NCBI GenBank assembly: GCA_005656395.1 | Contig: SRSI01000028.1 | Span: 372,001-436,000 of the forward strand | Reading direction: 5' to 3' | Length of the DNA: 64,000 bases | Source: Strongyloides papillosus | Lineage: Eukaryota; Nematoda; Chromadorea; Rhabditida; Strongyloididae | Shown here: in pieces, positions 23,794 through 37,033 of the stretch | How the letters are laid out: each line of letters opens with the position of its first letter | Numbering within the stretch: the first letter of the stretch is position 1 | Program-made: the position numbers and the translations under genes | Notes under the pieces: model-generated | What the model was told of the DNA's origin: nothing | The model's input: the letters and a program-made list of their open reading frames with translations, nothing else | Databases searched by the model: none

Positions 23794-25454
23794 TTTTTTC
23801 TAGCCTAATAATTATTTATTGTAGAAACAATTGGTTTCCAATTATTGAGATGCTGATAAAAAAGTAGGCTGAAAAATTTTAGAACGTTTATAAGTAATTT
23901 AGGATTCAATGTTCCCTTATGTAACAAACTTTCGGTAATTAATCTGAATAATATGGTTAAAACTAAATAAACTTTGACAATATTTTTATTATAATCAAGC
24001 TCAATTGACAATAAATTTTAATTAATAATATTTTTAATCATGTTACAAAACTTTGCATGCTTTTCTCCTTTTTCATGAGCAGAATCTCTTTTTATGATTG
24101 TTCTTTGTTCCACTAACACAATAAAAAAACTAACAGATATTGTTAGTTTGATTATTTCTTTGTTCTTACTTCAAATATATACAAATTTGCATGAAAACAG
24201 AGAAACATTAATTATTGAAAAAATTAAATTACAAAATGAATATAATTCGTATTCATTATAAAGTTCAAAGATAATCTTTATTTATAATTAATTATACTTA
24301 GTATAAAATATTCTTTTTGTTTTCAAGTTTGCATCCTTATCAATGATGTACATGAATTATAAAAACATTGTTCAAATAGATACATGGTAATGTTTGTAAT
24401 CTTATTAAATTCTATGGAGCCTAAAGTGGTCCCGAATATTTGAAGTATAAAAAAGAACTTTAGTTAAACTTTTGTTTAGAAAAAAGTTAAGTAAGATAAT
24501 AATGAAGATTTATAGATATTTTTAAAATATAAATGTAAATTCAATACTTAAGTTCAGTAATTTATTCGTAAGCTAAGGTACGAATTGAAGCGAGGAACCT
24601 TTCCATACTTCTTTCTTTTATAATCCTCGAGATGATGGCCATATTCTTATTTACCTGAGTTGGCACATATTTAATCCGACATACTGTCTACGGCTCAAAT
24701 GTTGTATAGCAAATTTTTCCAATTTTGATTATTAGTTCTTTCAAAAAAACTAGATATTAGAAAATATCATTGCCTTCTAACATTCTTAAACAACCAATAT
24801 TTTAAATTGAAATTAAATTTTTAATAATGAATAAGTAAAATATAATCATGTTTAACATAGTAAAAACTTGTTTTTTTTGTAAGCATATTTCAGAAAGAAT
24901 TATATTTCTTTCTGTTGGAACGGAAAAAAGGAACACTTGAAGAAACAATTCTAATCATCTTTATAATTTCACATTTTTTAATAATTCTTTACTCCTGCAT
25001 GTTTTCTTCTTATATCTATAGTTGTGTCTTTATTTTCTTTTAGAATATAGTCAAATTTTAATAAAAAATCTACTCTTCGCTATCACTATCAATAAATATA
25101 TAAAATTGATAACATTTAATGGACATAGTTTTCATCAAAAATTTTTCTAATTAATTTTTAATAATAATAAAATATTTCCATATTAATCACAATTTTTAAT
25201 GAATAATAAAATATTTGGGCCCAAGATTAATATTGCTTTGCTTACAAGCGATTATTGATTTCAAAATGCATATATTAGTTCTTGTATGGAATTTTTTTAT
25301 TTAATTACTGAAACAAAATTATGTTAAGGTAAAAATTATTACAAAAAATATCGATAATTAAAAGTTATTTCTAAACTAGATAATTAACATTAATAAGTTA
25401 GAATAAAATTTTATTTTTAATGAAAACATTTTGATTTCATATTAAAGTTTAGAT
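23794..25454. other. Gene-free region with one orphan frame
   Basis: A/T-rich. A more G/C-rich patch at 24562-24687 encodes on the minus strand a 41-residue, well-composed frame (TVCRIKYVPTQVNKNMA; IIKERSMERFLASIRTLAYE) with no start, probably another remnant. The rest shows nothing. Confidence 0.4.
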
Positions 25455-26534
25455 TTAATTAAACCACAAGTACTCTCCTTGATTTCTACCTTGTGATGCT
25501 GTAACTTCAACTTCTGACTGAGTTTGTGGTGAAATAGATGGAATACGTGGTTGATTGTATGTTTCAGATGATGGAGTTTCTTTAACTTCATTTACTATTG
25601 AAGGTGGAGACGGTATATTTTTTCTAACTGTAACAGGGGGAATAATAGTTTCATGCTTTGGTGGCGGTACTGGTGAACGATTTCCATCACAATGGGAACA
25701 TGAACCTGGGTTACCTGGATCTCCAGGTGGTCCTGGAGGGCCTGGTAGTCCAATACTTCCTGGATTTCCTCTTTCACCGACAGTACCTCTAATTCCTCCA
25801 GTTCCTGCTATACCAGGTTTACCATCATGTCCTCTACCACCCGGTGGTCCTCTTGGTCCGACACGCCCTGTCGGTCCTGGTGGACCTGGAGGTGCACCAT
25901 TTAAGACTTTTCCTCTATCTCCTTTTGGGCCTTTAGGTCCTGGTGGTCCTGGTTCTCCTCTCATACCCATTGGTCCTGGTGGTCCAGGTCTACTATTTTC
26001 TCCCATTCTTCCTGGTTTACCAGGGTTTCCAGGATGCCCTCGTAATCCTTTTGGTCCAGGAATACCTGGTGGCCCTGGTGGTCCTGGTGGACATTTCTGA
26101 CAAGCATTTGTTCCAGCAGGTGGAGCTGGTAAATAAACTCCATCCCTACCATTTAAACCATTTCTTCCGGGATTTCCATCAATTCCTGGTTTTCCAGGTT
26201 TACCTGGTGGTCCTCGCTTTCCTGGTTGTCCTTGTGTACATGCACAACATGCACTACCAACACCAGATGATGCAGTATAAGGGGTGTCAGTTGATCCATA
26301 ATTTCCTGTATATCCAGATGCTCTTTTTCTTATAATTGGATTTTTATCAATTATCATAATTTGTTTCCAAATATCCTTTGATTTCATTTTACAAAGTTCG
26401 ACATGTGATAAAATATTCGAGTTTTTTCTTTGTATATTTGTATGAACAATTGGCATAAATACAGCAATTAATATGAGACATGCTGTCGATGAGACACATG
26501 CTATGAAAGCAGCTTCTTTATATGCTACTTTCAT
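25455..26534 (-). CDS. Cuticle collagen
   Basis: Single-exon collagen of 359 aa, ATG at 26534, TAA at 25455-25457. An N-terminal anchor helix (about 8-32, [20 protein letters not shown]) is followed by a spacer with a basic cleavage site IIRKR (about 67-71) and a Cys cluster ACCAC at about 95-99. Gly-X-Y blocks are interrupted by a Cys-containing spacer (TNACQKC) and close with the cysteine pair CSHC. The last 70 residues are a non-collagenous, Pro/Ser/Glu-rich tail ending EYLWFN. Distinct from the other collagen in domain spacing and tail, so not a recent tandem copy. It lies 359 bases downstream of the S1P lyase gene on the same strand, but probably has its own promoter. Confidence 0.95.
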   Translation of the reverse strand: MKVAYKEAAFIACVSSTACLILIAVFMPIVHTNIQRKNSNILSHVELCKMKSKDIWKQIMIIDKNPIIRKRASGYTGNYGSTDTPYTASSGVGSACCACTQGQPGKRGPPGKPGKPGIDGNPGRNGLNGRDGVYLPAPPAGTNACQKCPPGPPGPPGIPGPKGLRGHPGNPGKPGRMGENSRPGPPGPMGMRGEPGPPGPKGPKGDRGKVLNGAPPGPPGPTGRVGPRGPPGGRGHDGKPGIAGTGGIRGTVGERGNPGSIGLPGPPGPPGDPGNPGSCSHCDGNRSPVPPPKHETIIPPVTVRKNIPSPPSIVNEVKETPSSETYNQPRIPSISPQTQSEVEVTASQGRNQGEYLWFN

Positions 26535-26893
26535 ATTGTAATCTAAAAATAAAATAAAATATAGTATTAATAATAAAGTTACATTAGTAATAAAATGTTT
26601 TATAAAATAAATGAAAATAAATTATTGACATTTTTATATATAACCTTTACCTACTTAAATTATTAGCATTAGTGTTTCTAAATAATTAGGTCATTTTTAA
26701 CATCAACATTTATAATTAGTTTTTTTTATATATTTTCTCGTTGTTTTACCATCCTTATGTCTAATTTATCGTTTTAAAATATATACAAATTTTATTGTCT
26801 TATAAAATAACCTAATTTAATAAAATAATTGTTGTATTTTAAGAGGTAATCGTTACAATAAAGAAATGGGTAAAATAAATTTATACTATAAAA
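26535..26893. other. Collagen promoter region / lyase 3' region
   Basis: The 359 bases between the lyase stop and the collagen start on the same strand. A/T-rich with no gene; should carry the collagen promoter and possible trans-splice acceptor. Confidence 0.5.
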
Positions 26894-28758
26894 TTATAAT
26901 TTTTTTAAAATATCTGGAGAAGAGTAATATGTATCCAAATAAATGTTAGCAAATTCTTTAACTAAACTTCTGTCTGGAATTTTTTGTGCCATACCATATA
27001 AAGCAGCAGTTCCTTCTAATTTATCTTCATTCTTTTCAATGATCTCATCTATGGAATCCTTTGAAGCTTTGATAAATTCATCTGCAACGCCTTCTTTTGT
27101 ATGATTTAGTGTAACCATAAGATGACATCCTGATGGATATTGAAGACTACTTAAATGCCATCCTTTTTTTTCCATTACAGAAACAAATCTATGGATATCA
27201 ATTTTAAACGATGTTATACTAACAATACAAATGTTGCAATCTCCTTGTAATTCTAACTCTGGTATTTTTGAAAGACTAAAATATAATTCACATAATTTTT
27301 TACCGTTAAACATACCCATTTTTTATTTTTCTAGTTGTATCTATAATAGCCTTACTTACATCTTTATATTTATTTTTTCCATAATATAATAAAGTGGTCC
27401 AAGCAAGAGCAATATTAAGACCAGATCTACTACCTTCCATTGTTGGTGAAGCATAAATTCCTCCTTGCCAATCTGTTTCACAAAAATATTGATAATGTAT
27501 TAAATTTTTGTTTCTATATAAAACAACAGAACTCCCTTTTGGTGAAAGACCATATTTATGTGTATCAGCTGTAATACTTGTAACTCCAGGGACGCGGAAA
27601 TCCCATAATGGAAAGTTATATTCATTTTCATCAACAAATGGAAGAATAAATCCACCACAACAAGCATCAACGTGAACAGGAATATTATATTTTAATCCTA
27701 ATTTACCAATTTTTTCTATATCATCAATAGAACCAAACGGGAAATTAGGAACAGATCCAACTAACATAGCTGTATTCTTATTGACTGCTTTTTCCATTTT
27801 TTTTAAATCTACTTTAAAAGTAATAGGATCTAATGGAATCAGAATAAGCTTCATTCTAAATAATTCTGTTGCTTTCATGAAAGCTGCATGTACAGATGTT
27901 GGTGCTACACTAAAAAAGTAATTAAGTTATAAATAAATGTTAAATAAAAACCTTACAGTTCAGGAAATTGGATTCCCTTATCAAGTGCTTTGTTCCTGTA
28001 TGTCAAACATGCTAAAAGAATTGACATCGAACCACCTGTAGACATTGAACCACATGTTTCTTCGTCTCCATGCATTAAATTGCAACACATTCTGATTACT
28101 TCTGATTCCATTTTCCTAACACCGGGAAATAACTTTGGCCAAAGTGGATTTGACCATGCAAACTTTTCAAAAATTTCTTTATAACATTCTATTTCTTCAC
28201 TATTTGATTCATCACTAAACACTGCACCTGAAACTTTGCCTTCTAAATATTTTGGAGTATCTATAAGATAAATACTAGTTAATAAATATTGATAAACACA
28301 TTACCGAACGATATATAATTTTGAAGTAATTCACTTATTTCCTTTTTGTTTTTTCCGTTATCTGGAATTTCAGATACATAAATGCCAGTATTGTCATTTT
28401 CATGAATACTGATTATTAAACTTTTTTCTATTAATAATAACTCTTTCTATAATTTATTTATATACAAAATTAAAAATAAATAATACCTTTATTTGTTTTT
28501 TAACATATGGAATTTCTCGAATCCATTTAAAAAAATTAGTTTTAACTCTGTAAAAAAAAGCTAAAAAAATTAATTAATTACATTTAAATAAATTAATTTA
28601 CATTTGTCATGTTCAAGAATTCTACCAACATAACATATAAAATAACCTGTTAAACCACCAACTATCAAAATTTTTCCTTTACTAAATGGTTCAAGAAAAA
28701 CATTAGCTTCATTACTAATGCATTTAATGATTGCTAAAGCATTATTAATTAAAGACAT
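26894..28758 (-). CDS. spl-1: Sphingosine-1-phosphate lyase
   Basis: PLP-dependent ER enzyme cleaving sphingosine 1-phosphate to hexadecenal and phosphoethanolamine, the exit step of sphingolipid breakdown. Six exons (minus): 28758-28602, 28560-28487, 28446-28305, 28260-27957, 27909-27316, 27275-26894, joining in frame to 550 aa, near the usual 550-570. An N-terminal membrane anchor (about 29-48, ILIVGGLTGYFICYVGRIL) is present. Family landmarks are FAWSNPLWPKLFPGVRKME, STGGSMSILLAC, HVDACCGGF, the PLP lysine in TADTHKYG (about 344), and DWQGGIYASPTMEGSRSG. Introns are 39-51 nt. The acceptor of exon 2 was chosen at 28560 because the downstream AG at the TTTACAG gives a stop. C. elegans has spl-1, -2 and -3; spl-1 is the best generic name, not a proven orthologue. 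Confidence 0.95.
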
Positions 28759-30259
28759 TCTTTATTTTATCTAAAAAATAACATTGTTAATTATTATTTT
28801 GAATAATTATAGATGAAAATAATTTTCTCAAAAAAAATTATGTATATGATTAACCAAAAGGAATGATAACAATTTTTAATAGAATAGAAATCATTTTCAG
28901 AAACTGAAGAATAACTTTTAATCTACTATTGCAAAAATTTATTTATAATTATTCTTATCATTTATAAAATAAGTTTTACACAATTAAATGATATACCTTT
29001 TTAATAAAATTTATGTTTCGTCATGATAATTTGTTTAAAGATAATAATTATAAAACATTTGAGAATAAAAAATTATGGAAAAGTTTTGGTAAATTTTTAT
29101 ATATAACAATACCTTTTAAAACAATGGAAGATGAATAAAATATTATTTGAAAAATTTTTAAAGAGTTATTTAAAATACTATTTTATTAACTGCAATTATA
29201 AAATATTTTGATTTTAAATATTGTATTAAGATGATCTATTGTCAATAATACAATAAATTAACTATTTCTCCAGTTCCTTGATTATTATTAATTTTTAAAT
29301 AACTTTATATTCAACAATGAAAAATACATATTATGACGTGAACATTGTCTGTTATACTTCCAGCAGTCATACCTTTTATTAGGACAGTCCTTTGTAATAT
29401 ATATATATATTATTTTTAAGTAGATTCATACCATTAAATACATTTATTATATATTTAGGAATAAGAGAGAAAACGATTATTGGTATATTTTAAAGTCAAT
29501 AAGAAGATGATGGTGTTGTTGAAATTATTCATATATATATATATTTTTTTTTTTTCTTTTTAAATTAACATTAATATTCTCAAACAAAATATTTATTTTC
29601 CATAAATCAAGTTTTAATAGTCTTTTTTTAATAATTTATACTATAGTTATATTTTCCTTAATATTAATTTTTAAATTTACCTATTTTTTAACTTATTTTA
29701 CAGTTTAGTCAACATTTAAAAATATTTCCCATAACTTTAACAATAAATTTTATGGTATACTAGCATTTATACGACCTTGAAATATCCAATTTTATAGATG
29801 ATATATAATATATATTTTTAGTTAAAATGGAGTCCTGTACTTTATTTCCTATTTATTTTAACGTATAATATATATAGTAGTTGTTTGCATATTTTGGTTA
29901 TAATAATCATTTAGATTGAAATTGTTGATCTTTATAGAGATAAATACTGGTACAAGAAAGCCTGTTGATATTATCTTTTCTTTAACTTTTTCTACACATG
30001 TTACTAAAAACTTTTAATAATAAGGATAATCAAACCGTAAAGAGTATATACATTTATATAATGATTAATTATTATTCACGAAAGAGTTTGATAATTTTCT
30101 TTAACAATATAATAAATTTTTTAGATACTTTTAATAGTGTGCATGGACTGCCTATGGCTATAATTTTTTAATTGAAATATATATTAATATATTTGTTAAT
30201 TTTGTTTATTGTAAACAAAAGTAATTTAAAGTTTTCTATTTATTTGTTATTTTTTAAAC
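28759..30259. other. Divergent promoter region, lyase / claudin-like gene
   Basis: 1.5 kb of A/T-rich DNA between two divergent genes, with short AT repeats (near 29398 and 29534). No coding frame or RNA gene seen. Confidence 0.5.
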
Positions 30260-32626
30260 ATGGTTCGAAGAAGAATTCCATTGACTATTTTTTTTGCTGT
30301 TGAAGTATTTGGGTTTGTTATTTCTTTGATTGCATTGACCTCTCCAAGCTGGCAATATGTGTATTTGGAGGATGGTAGAACTGAACATCATCATGGTTTA
30401 TGGTTAGATTGTAAAAGAGACTATTCTAATGATTATGGGAGAACAAAAGAATACTACGAAAGTTTGTACAGATTAGCAGATCAAGGAAGTCCATTTGATA
30501 TGTTTTATCTACCACAATTTATGTGTGTGTATAAATTTGATTATTATATTGATCCTGAAGATCTCTATGAACATAATTATGATGAAAATAAATTACAAGA
30601 TGATGCAAATCAACATTTATTATTAGCATGGAAAGCTGTAGCATTAGCTGCATTTTTATTATCGATTGTATCTTCAGGGGTAGGATTATTGATTGGTATT
30701 TGTGCATTTTGCCATCGTACGTTAACATGTGCATCAACAGTTCTTGTTTCTATAGCAGGTATATTATAATTTATTACTATTATTATCACCATTTTTGTTA
30801 CAGGATTTTTTTCGATAATTGGAAATTTAATTTTTTATATTTGGGCAAATTATCAAGACAATAATGTTATTAAAGAGGAAGATGGAATATATGAACAATT
30901 TATTGGATGGGCTTTTTATGCATCAACAATTGGAACTATTTTACATATTTTTGCATCCTCTTTAGGATGCCTTACAACATCATTTTCATTTAATAAAGCT
31001 AAAATAGTTAAAATTGATATTGAAAATTCAGAGGATCCATTAATTACCATCAGTAGTCATCCAACATTAGATGATAGGAAAAATTTTAAAAGAACCTTTT
31101 CAGCTGTTTATAAAGTTGATTCATCTGCATTACGCAAATTCGAAAGAGAATGCGCGAGATCTATGAGGAATAAAGAAATAAAAATGGCACAAATAATGAA
31201 AAATCAACAAAATAAGAATAATTTTATACCATATAACCTAATTAACCCTGAAATGATGATGGCAAATAAATTTAATACTTCTTTTAAAAGAGCAAATTCA
31301 GTCCCAAATTTTAAAAGATATAATAATCCTTTGATGTCATCAAATAGTATAATAAATAATTCTAGCATTGCAACAGAACCAATTCTATATAAAAATAATT
31401 CTCATCAATCTCACCAACAATTATCGTCCTTTCAAAGGCGTCCCTCAACAGTATCATTACGCAAAAATTTTGAACAATCCAATACAAAAATACTTTTGAA
31501 TAAATCTGTGTCTTTTACTAATCTAAATAATTATCATGATGTTAGTAAAAGGAAATCATTTACAAGTGAGGTATCAAATAATGATTCAGATACGGTTTAT
31601 GAATATCTTCCAATACAAAATAAACATAGACATTTGCCAAATGTTAGGAGACAAAAAATGACAAGTTGTAATTTTATTGACAAAGAGTAAGTTTATTTGG
31701 AAATATCTATATTTCCTTCGATGGTGCCATTAATAATAATACATTTCAAAAATTAATATAATTCAATGAAATATATTTATTATTATTTATTTTAAATTCA
31801 TTATTTTCCTTTTATTTTTAGCAACAACGAAGATGTGTATTCATCTATTTATGCTCAAGACCCATTTACAAGTTCAATTTTATCAAGTGTTGAAAAAATA
31901 GAAAATGAATATTTAAAACCAAATGGAAGCTCTCATCAACAAAGTACAGTCTTTGGAAGAGAATGTTTTATACCATCGATTCTTAAAAAAGATAATCTAC
32001 AAAAAGAAGTATTAATTAATAATAGGCATACGTCTGCTGAATTTGAGGTGGAAAAAGACAATTCATCAATAAGTAGTATAAAATCTATTTCATTGCCTAA
32101 AAATGTTATTAAATTACCAATGCCACCATTACCACCAAAAATTAATGAAAATTTGGTGGTAGAACCTATAAATAAACAGCAACAAACAAAAAGTATATTA
32201 AAAGTTAATTCACAAAAAAATATTTCGTCAACTAATATTCCTTCAACTTCAGCAAATAAGCAATTATCTTCTTCAACAGAAAATAACCATCTACCACAAT
32301 CTATATTAAATAAGTCATCAAATAAATTATTTACAGGAAACAATAAAACAAAAACAACAACTGAGTCAACATCTCCAAAGATTGGTCAGAGATTTTATAA
32401 AAAAAGGAGTAGTAGTCGTGGACACAGGACTATTGTTAATTCGGGGGTATCAACTGATTTACATAATCAAAAACAATCACCAACACAATCATCTGAGGAT
32501 TGTGAAAATGAATGTGATCGTTCTATTGGTAGTTTTACATATTTAAATAATGATCATATATTATCACAAAGATCTTCATCAATTAATATAAATTCTGATC
32601 ATACAACAAGTGAAACTGTTGTATAG
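30260..32626 (+). CDS. Claudin-like four-TM membrane protein with long cytoplasmic tail
   Basis: Exons 30260-30758, 30804-31686 and 31822-32626 join to about 728 aa (introns 45 and 135 nt). Four membrane helices lie at about 8-28, 123-148, 153-185 and 205-230. The first extracellular loop carries the claudin/PMP22 signature W31...GLW..C (HHHGLWLDC at 43-51), typical of proteins at cell junctions or channel complexes; the nematode Clc-like and NSY-4 families are the nearest groups known to me. About 490 residues after TM4 form a Ser/Asn/Lys-rich, probably disordered tail with a short proline run (KLPMPPLPPKI) and many possible phosphosites (RRPSTVS, RKRSSSRG-like). The tail is far longer than in ordinary claudins. 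The last three residues are TVV, and the final four, ETVV, fit a class I PDZ-binding terminus (x-T-x-V). Confidence 0.88.
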
Positions 32627-35600
32627 TAAAGAAAATTTTTTCTGAATATTCTTAAGAAACATATTCATTAAATATTTATATTTTAAATTCATTAACTTAT
32701 AATTTAATGATCTCCTATTAATTTTACTATTTTTTGTATTAATATTTATATACAACGTTATTAATAAAAAATTTATTTACCTTATATGAAAACAAGAATT
32801 ACTGAAATGAGTATAAAATTACAGCAGATAATTATTTACGTATTTTTAATTATCATTTATTAAACTTTACTTTTAAAGTAAATAACTCATTATAAAACTA
32901 TTAATTTTCTATAAATAAAAATTTTTTTCACTCTTATCATAATATTTTTTTAAACTATAATTATATTTACTTAAAAATTTTTACCTTATTTCCAACAACT
33001 ATAAAACTTTATTATCACAAGATATCAATTAGTGGTCACCTATGTCTATTTTCATTATTATTTATTAAAATTAACTCACTTATAACATCATGATTTACGC
33101 TTGAATCACACAATAACGACTACAAAATAAGAGGGAATACATATAAAAGTTCCTAAAATTTTAAATAATCATTATAGTAGCATCATAAATGATGTAAGAT
33201 TTAATTGTAATATATAATTTAAAAAAGAAGAGTAACTACATAAGTTTATATAAATCTTGTAATTCCATGATATTTAATATTGTAAAAATAAAACTAATAA
33301 AGTATTTAATTATTTTTTCTATGACATAGTAAGATCCATAGTATTCCTATCTGCAATTTTATATAACTATCATAACTCATTTATGTAAAATTTAATCTTA
33401 TGTATTTACTTTATTAAAATTTTAAAAAATAAATAAAGCATATCCAAAAATTTAATATTTAAAAAATAAGAAAGTTTCCATTCCCATGATCGGAGTACAC
33501 TGTAAATGTATTCTTATTTAAAGGAACCTTTTTTTTCATTTTCTCATATTTTTACTTTAGATATTTAAGAATATTTAGTTTCACAAGTAAAGAAACTATT
33601 ATTAATTTTCTTCCTCATAACGGATTATTTGAAAAGAATTCATATTACACAAAAATTAATTAGGTAAAAACAAATATGAATCTAAAATATCATTTACTTT
33701 TTTCAGGAAATTTTATATTTTCCATATAATTTTATAATAATCTTTTCACATTGACGAAAATTTTATATCTTTATAAATGTTTATGACACTTTTTTTTTAG
33801 AAAGTGATATTTATTTTAGCAAGTTATTTTAACATTATCTTAGACACATATAATTATATATATGTTATATTAGTGATACTGCCAAATTTTTATACTTTAT
33901 CCATTTTTTATTAAAATATAAATATTATTTTTAAAAATTAAAATTATTTTTTCGTCTTTAATTTATTCTTGTTAGTTCTTTTATTTTTACAAAACAAAAA
34001 GAACATTATTGTTTTTTTATTTTCGATTTTAACAATCAAAATGACACCATAATCATTATTTATAAATTATTTACAGTTAATGCTTTTAATAAATGAAATG
34101 CATTTTAGAAATTGTTTTAAATATGTTTTAAATAAAAATATTTATAATTCATGGATCCACACATAAATTTTTTTCTAGCTTAATTATAAAAATTTAACTA
34201 TTTTCTCTTTTTTTCCCATTTCATACAATTGGTGAATGACGTTGAGGAGTACCATATATTGTATAAGATACTTAGTAGAGCTTCTTTTTTATAAAATCCT
34301 TAAAATTACTGAAATGAAATTAAATCTTTTTATAGAAAAATGATCTTCATTCGCAAGTCTTTATAAAATAAGAAACAAAAAATGACGTTAATAATTAATT
34401 TTTACGTCATCTAATTATAGCTCTTCAGAAATTTTTACTCCTCCATTTTACTTACTCCCTTAAATATTTTTCTTATTTCTAAATATTATTAACTCATTTT
34501 AGTTTACAATTTTTCATAATAACAAATAAAAATTTTATAATAATAAAAGTAGTGCATCTTAAGTAAAAAAGTAATTAATTTATGATCAATGCACTACAAA
34601 CATTCTTTTTATATTTACTATCTCTAAAATTTAAGGTATTATTATTTTTCAATATCATGATGGTAAAAAAAGAACTTTTTTTAAATTATATTTTTGATAA
34701 ATTTATGACATATTTTTTTGACCTATTTCACTTTACAATAAATTATACATATATATACTATCTAATCTCGTATACAAATAAATTTTTAATCTTGTCAAAA
34801 TTACCAAAAAAACAGATTTATCTTTTTTAAAAATTAAATATAAATTAAATTTTATTACCATTTGTTTTTTTAACTATTAAAATACCTTTGGTTATATTTT
34901 TTAAATTACAATGCTGTTATGTGAAATATTCGTTTTCGTTTTTTAAAAGTATTAAAAAATAATCTATTATAATTTAAAAATTTATTGACAAAATTAATTA
35001 TCATGCACTAAAAAAATAAATTGTTTTAATTTACTTCTCTTAACCTTTCTATAGTTCTTATTGGCATACTTTATGAACATGACAAGATTAATTATTACAT
35101 GTACATAATAACAATGTGCAAAAATTTTCGTGATACTTTCATTTTATAATAACAATATTTTAACTCTTAACGTACTTCTATTATTTTTAATATTCTTTTA
35201 TATTTACAAATGAAAAATTTAGCTATTCAATGTCATTCTTTTAGATAGGAAATGTAATTAACATTCTTTTGACAGTTATATATTAATAAAACATCAAATT
35301 CAGTATTAAACACACAAAAATTATAGAAATCGTTTTAATCTATTTTATAAATTTACGTGAACAAACATTTTTTTTAACAATTCAAAATTTTTAAATTCAT
35401 TTTACATTAAAGTTTGATTTAAAAATAAAAGATAGTTTATTTAAAAAAAATATATATTTTAGCTATAAAGAAACCTCATAATCCATAACTATTTCCTATT
35501 TTATCTCCAATTGTCTTTTTTTTTACTAAAAATAAAAAATAACTACTATAAATAGTATTTTTTTTACACAATGATAAAATACGCATACCTATATAAATGT

Positions 35601-35714
35601 TAATTTCTTTCTACATTTTAATATATTTTTCTTTAAAAACGTTTAATATAGCTTTTCAAATATTTTTTATTTTTTTAAATAGACAAAAAAAATTAATTTC
35701 TTTTACATTTAAAT
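32627..35714. other. 3.1-kb intergenic region
   Basis: Very A/T-rich, between two plus-strand genes. Frames such as 34582-34830 translate to low-complexity Leu/Phe/Lys and are not credible. The promoter of the receptor gene should be at the right end. Confidence 0.5.
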
Positions 35715-37033
35715 ATGACAAGTTTAAATGAAATATGCATAGTTAGTAGAAATGAATCATTTAACAATACAATCATCCAAAGACTAATCAATTCAGGATG
35801 CTCTTGTAAAAATATCTCTTATATTAATGAAGAATTATTTGACTTAAATTGTTTCCCTTTCCCATTGGCACATACAATATTAACACAAATTATCTATATT
35901 ACAATGTTTGTATTTTTAATTACTGCTGCAATAGTTGGGAATGTTACTGTTGTGTGGATAATTTTGTTTCATAAAAAAATGAGAACAGTTACAAATTATT
36001 ATTTACTTAATTTGGCCATCGCTGATATTTCTATATCAATATTAAATACAGGCTTTTCTGGTATGTATAATCTTTATTATAATTGGAAATTTGGTTCTTT
36101 TTATTGTGCTGTAAATAGTCTAATGGGAGTAACACCAATTTGTGTTTCCGTTTTTACAATGATAGTATTATCAATAGACAGGTATCTTGCTATTGTTTAT
36201 CCATTAAGAAAACGTCCTGGTAAAAGCCAAACATTGGCAATAATTTTTTTAATATGGTTTCTAGCAATTTTATGGGGATTACCAAGCTTTTTTGCATCTA
36301 AAGTAAATAAACATTTTTTTTGGGATGATGAGGAGAAATTTCTTTTTGAGGATGAGACATGTTCTGCAACAAATTTTCCAGATGGTAATCAAAATACAAG
36401 TTTTTTTTATAAACTATACAATAATGCACTTTTTATTATACAATATGTATTACCACTATTAATTTTAAGTTTTACATATGGTAAAACAGTTATTGTTCTA
36501 AGGAAATCAGAAAGTATTGGTGATTCTATACAAATTGATAATATTATGGCTAAGCGTAAGGTAATAATAACAATTAATATTTTAATATATGTAAAAATAA
36601 TTATTTATAGGTAGCAAATATGCTTGCATTAATAGTCGTAATGTTTACTTTTATGTGGATGCCGTATAATTTGTACTTTCTTCTTAAATCATATATTTCA
36701 TTAGAATTGGATAATAAAACAGAAAATTTTATTTATCTTAACATTTATTGGTTAGGTATGGCATCATCAGTTCTAAATCCACTAATTTACTACTTTATGC
36801 ATATAAGATTTCGTTTGGGTTTCAAATATGCATGGAGATGGTTACCTTTTATTAATGTATCAAAAGAAAAGTATGAATTAGCTTTCATAAATAAAAATAC
36901 TTGGATTGCTTCTAATTGTCCCAAAAGTCATATATATATTAATCCCCATATGCAAATTTATGAGAAGAAAAAAGAGGTTTCAATGAATAATTTAGGTAAA
37001 AAAGAGCCAACTATGTCATCAATGGTGATATAA
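35715..37033 (+). CDS. Tachykinin-receptor-like neuropeptide GPCR (rhodopsin class)
   Basis: Seven-TM receptor of neurons or muscle for a peptide ligand. Exons 35715-36560 and 36611-37033 (intron 50 nt) give 422 aa. The extracellular N-terminus has N-glycosylation sites and no clear signal peptide. TM1 holds GN, TM2 LNLAIAD, TM3 ends IDRYLAIVYPL (DRY motif), TM6 has FMWMPYNLYFLLK in place of the usual CWLP, and TM7 has NPLIYY (NPxxY). Just after it RFRLGFKYAWRWLPFI is a hallmark of tachykinin/NK-type receptors (invertebrate TKR). The TM3 Cys (FYCAVN) and the ECL2 Cys (ETCSATNF) can form the conserved disulfide. The ligand is inferred from family only; NPR-type receptors are the alternative. 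Confidence 0.9.

Noticed and set aside
31936..32343. Minus frame opposite the claudin-like tail
   Set aside because: Antisense shadow of a Ser/Asn-rich coding exon.
34582..34830. 82-codon plus frame
   Set aside because: Low-complexity Leu/Phe/Lys; no splice or start context.
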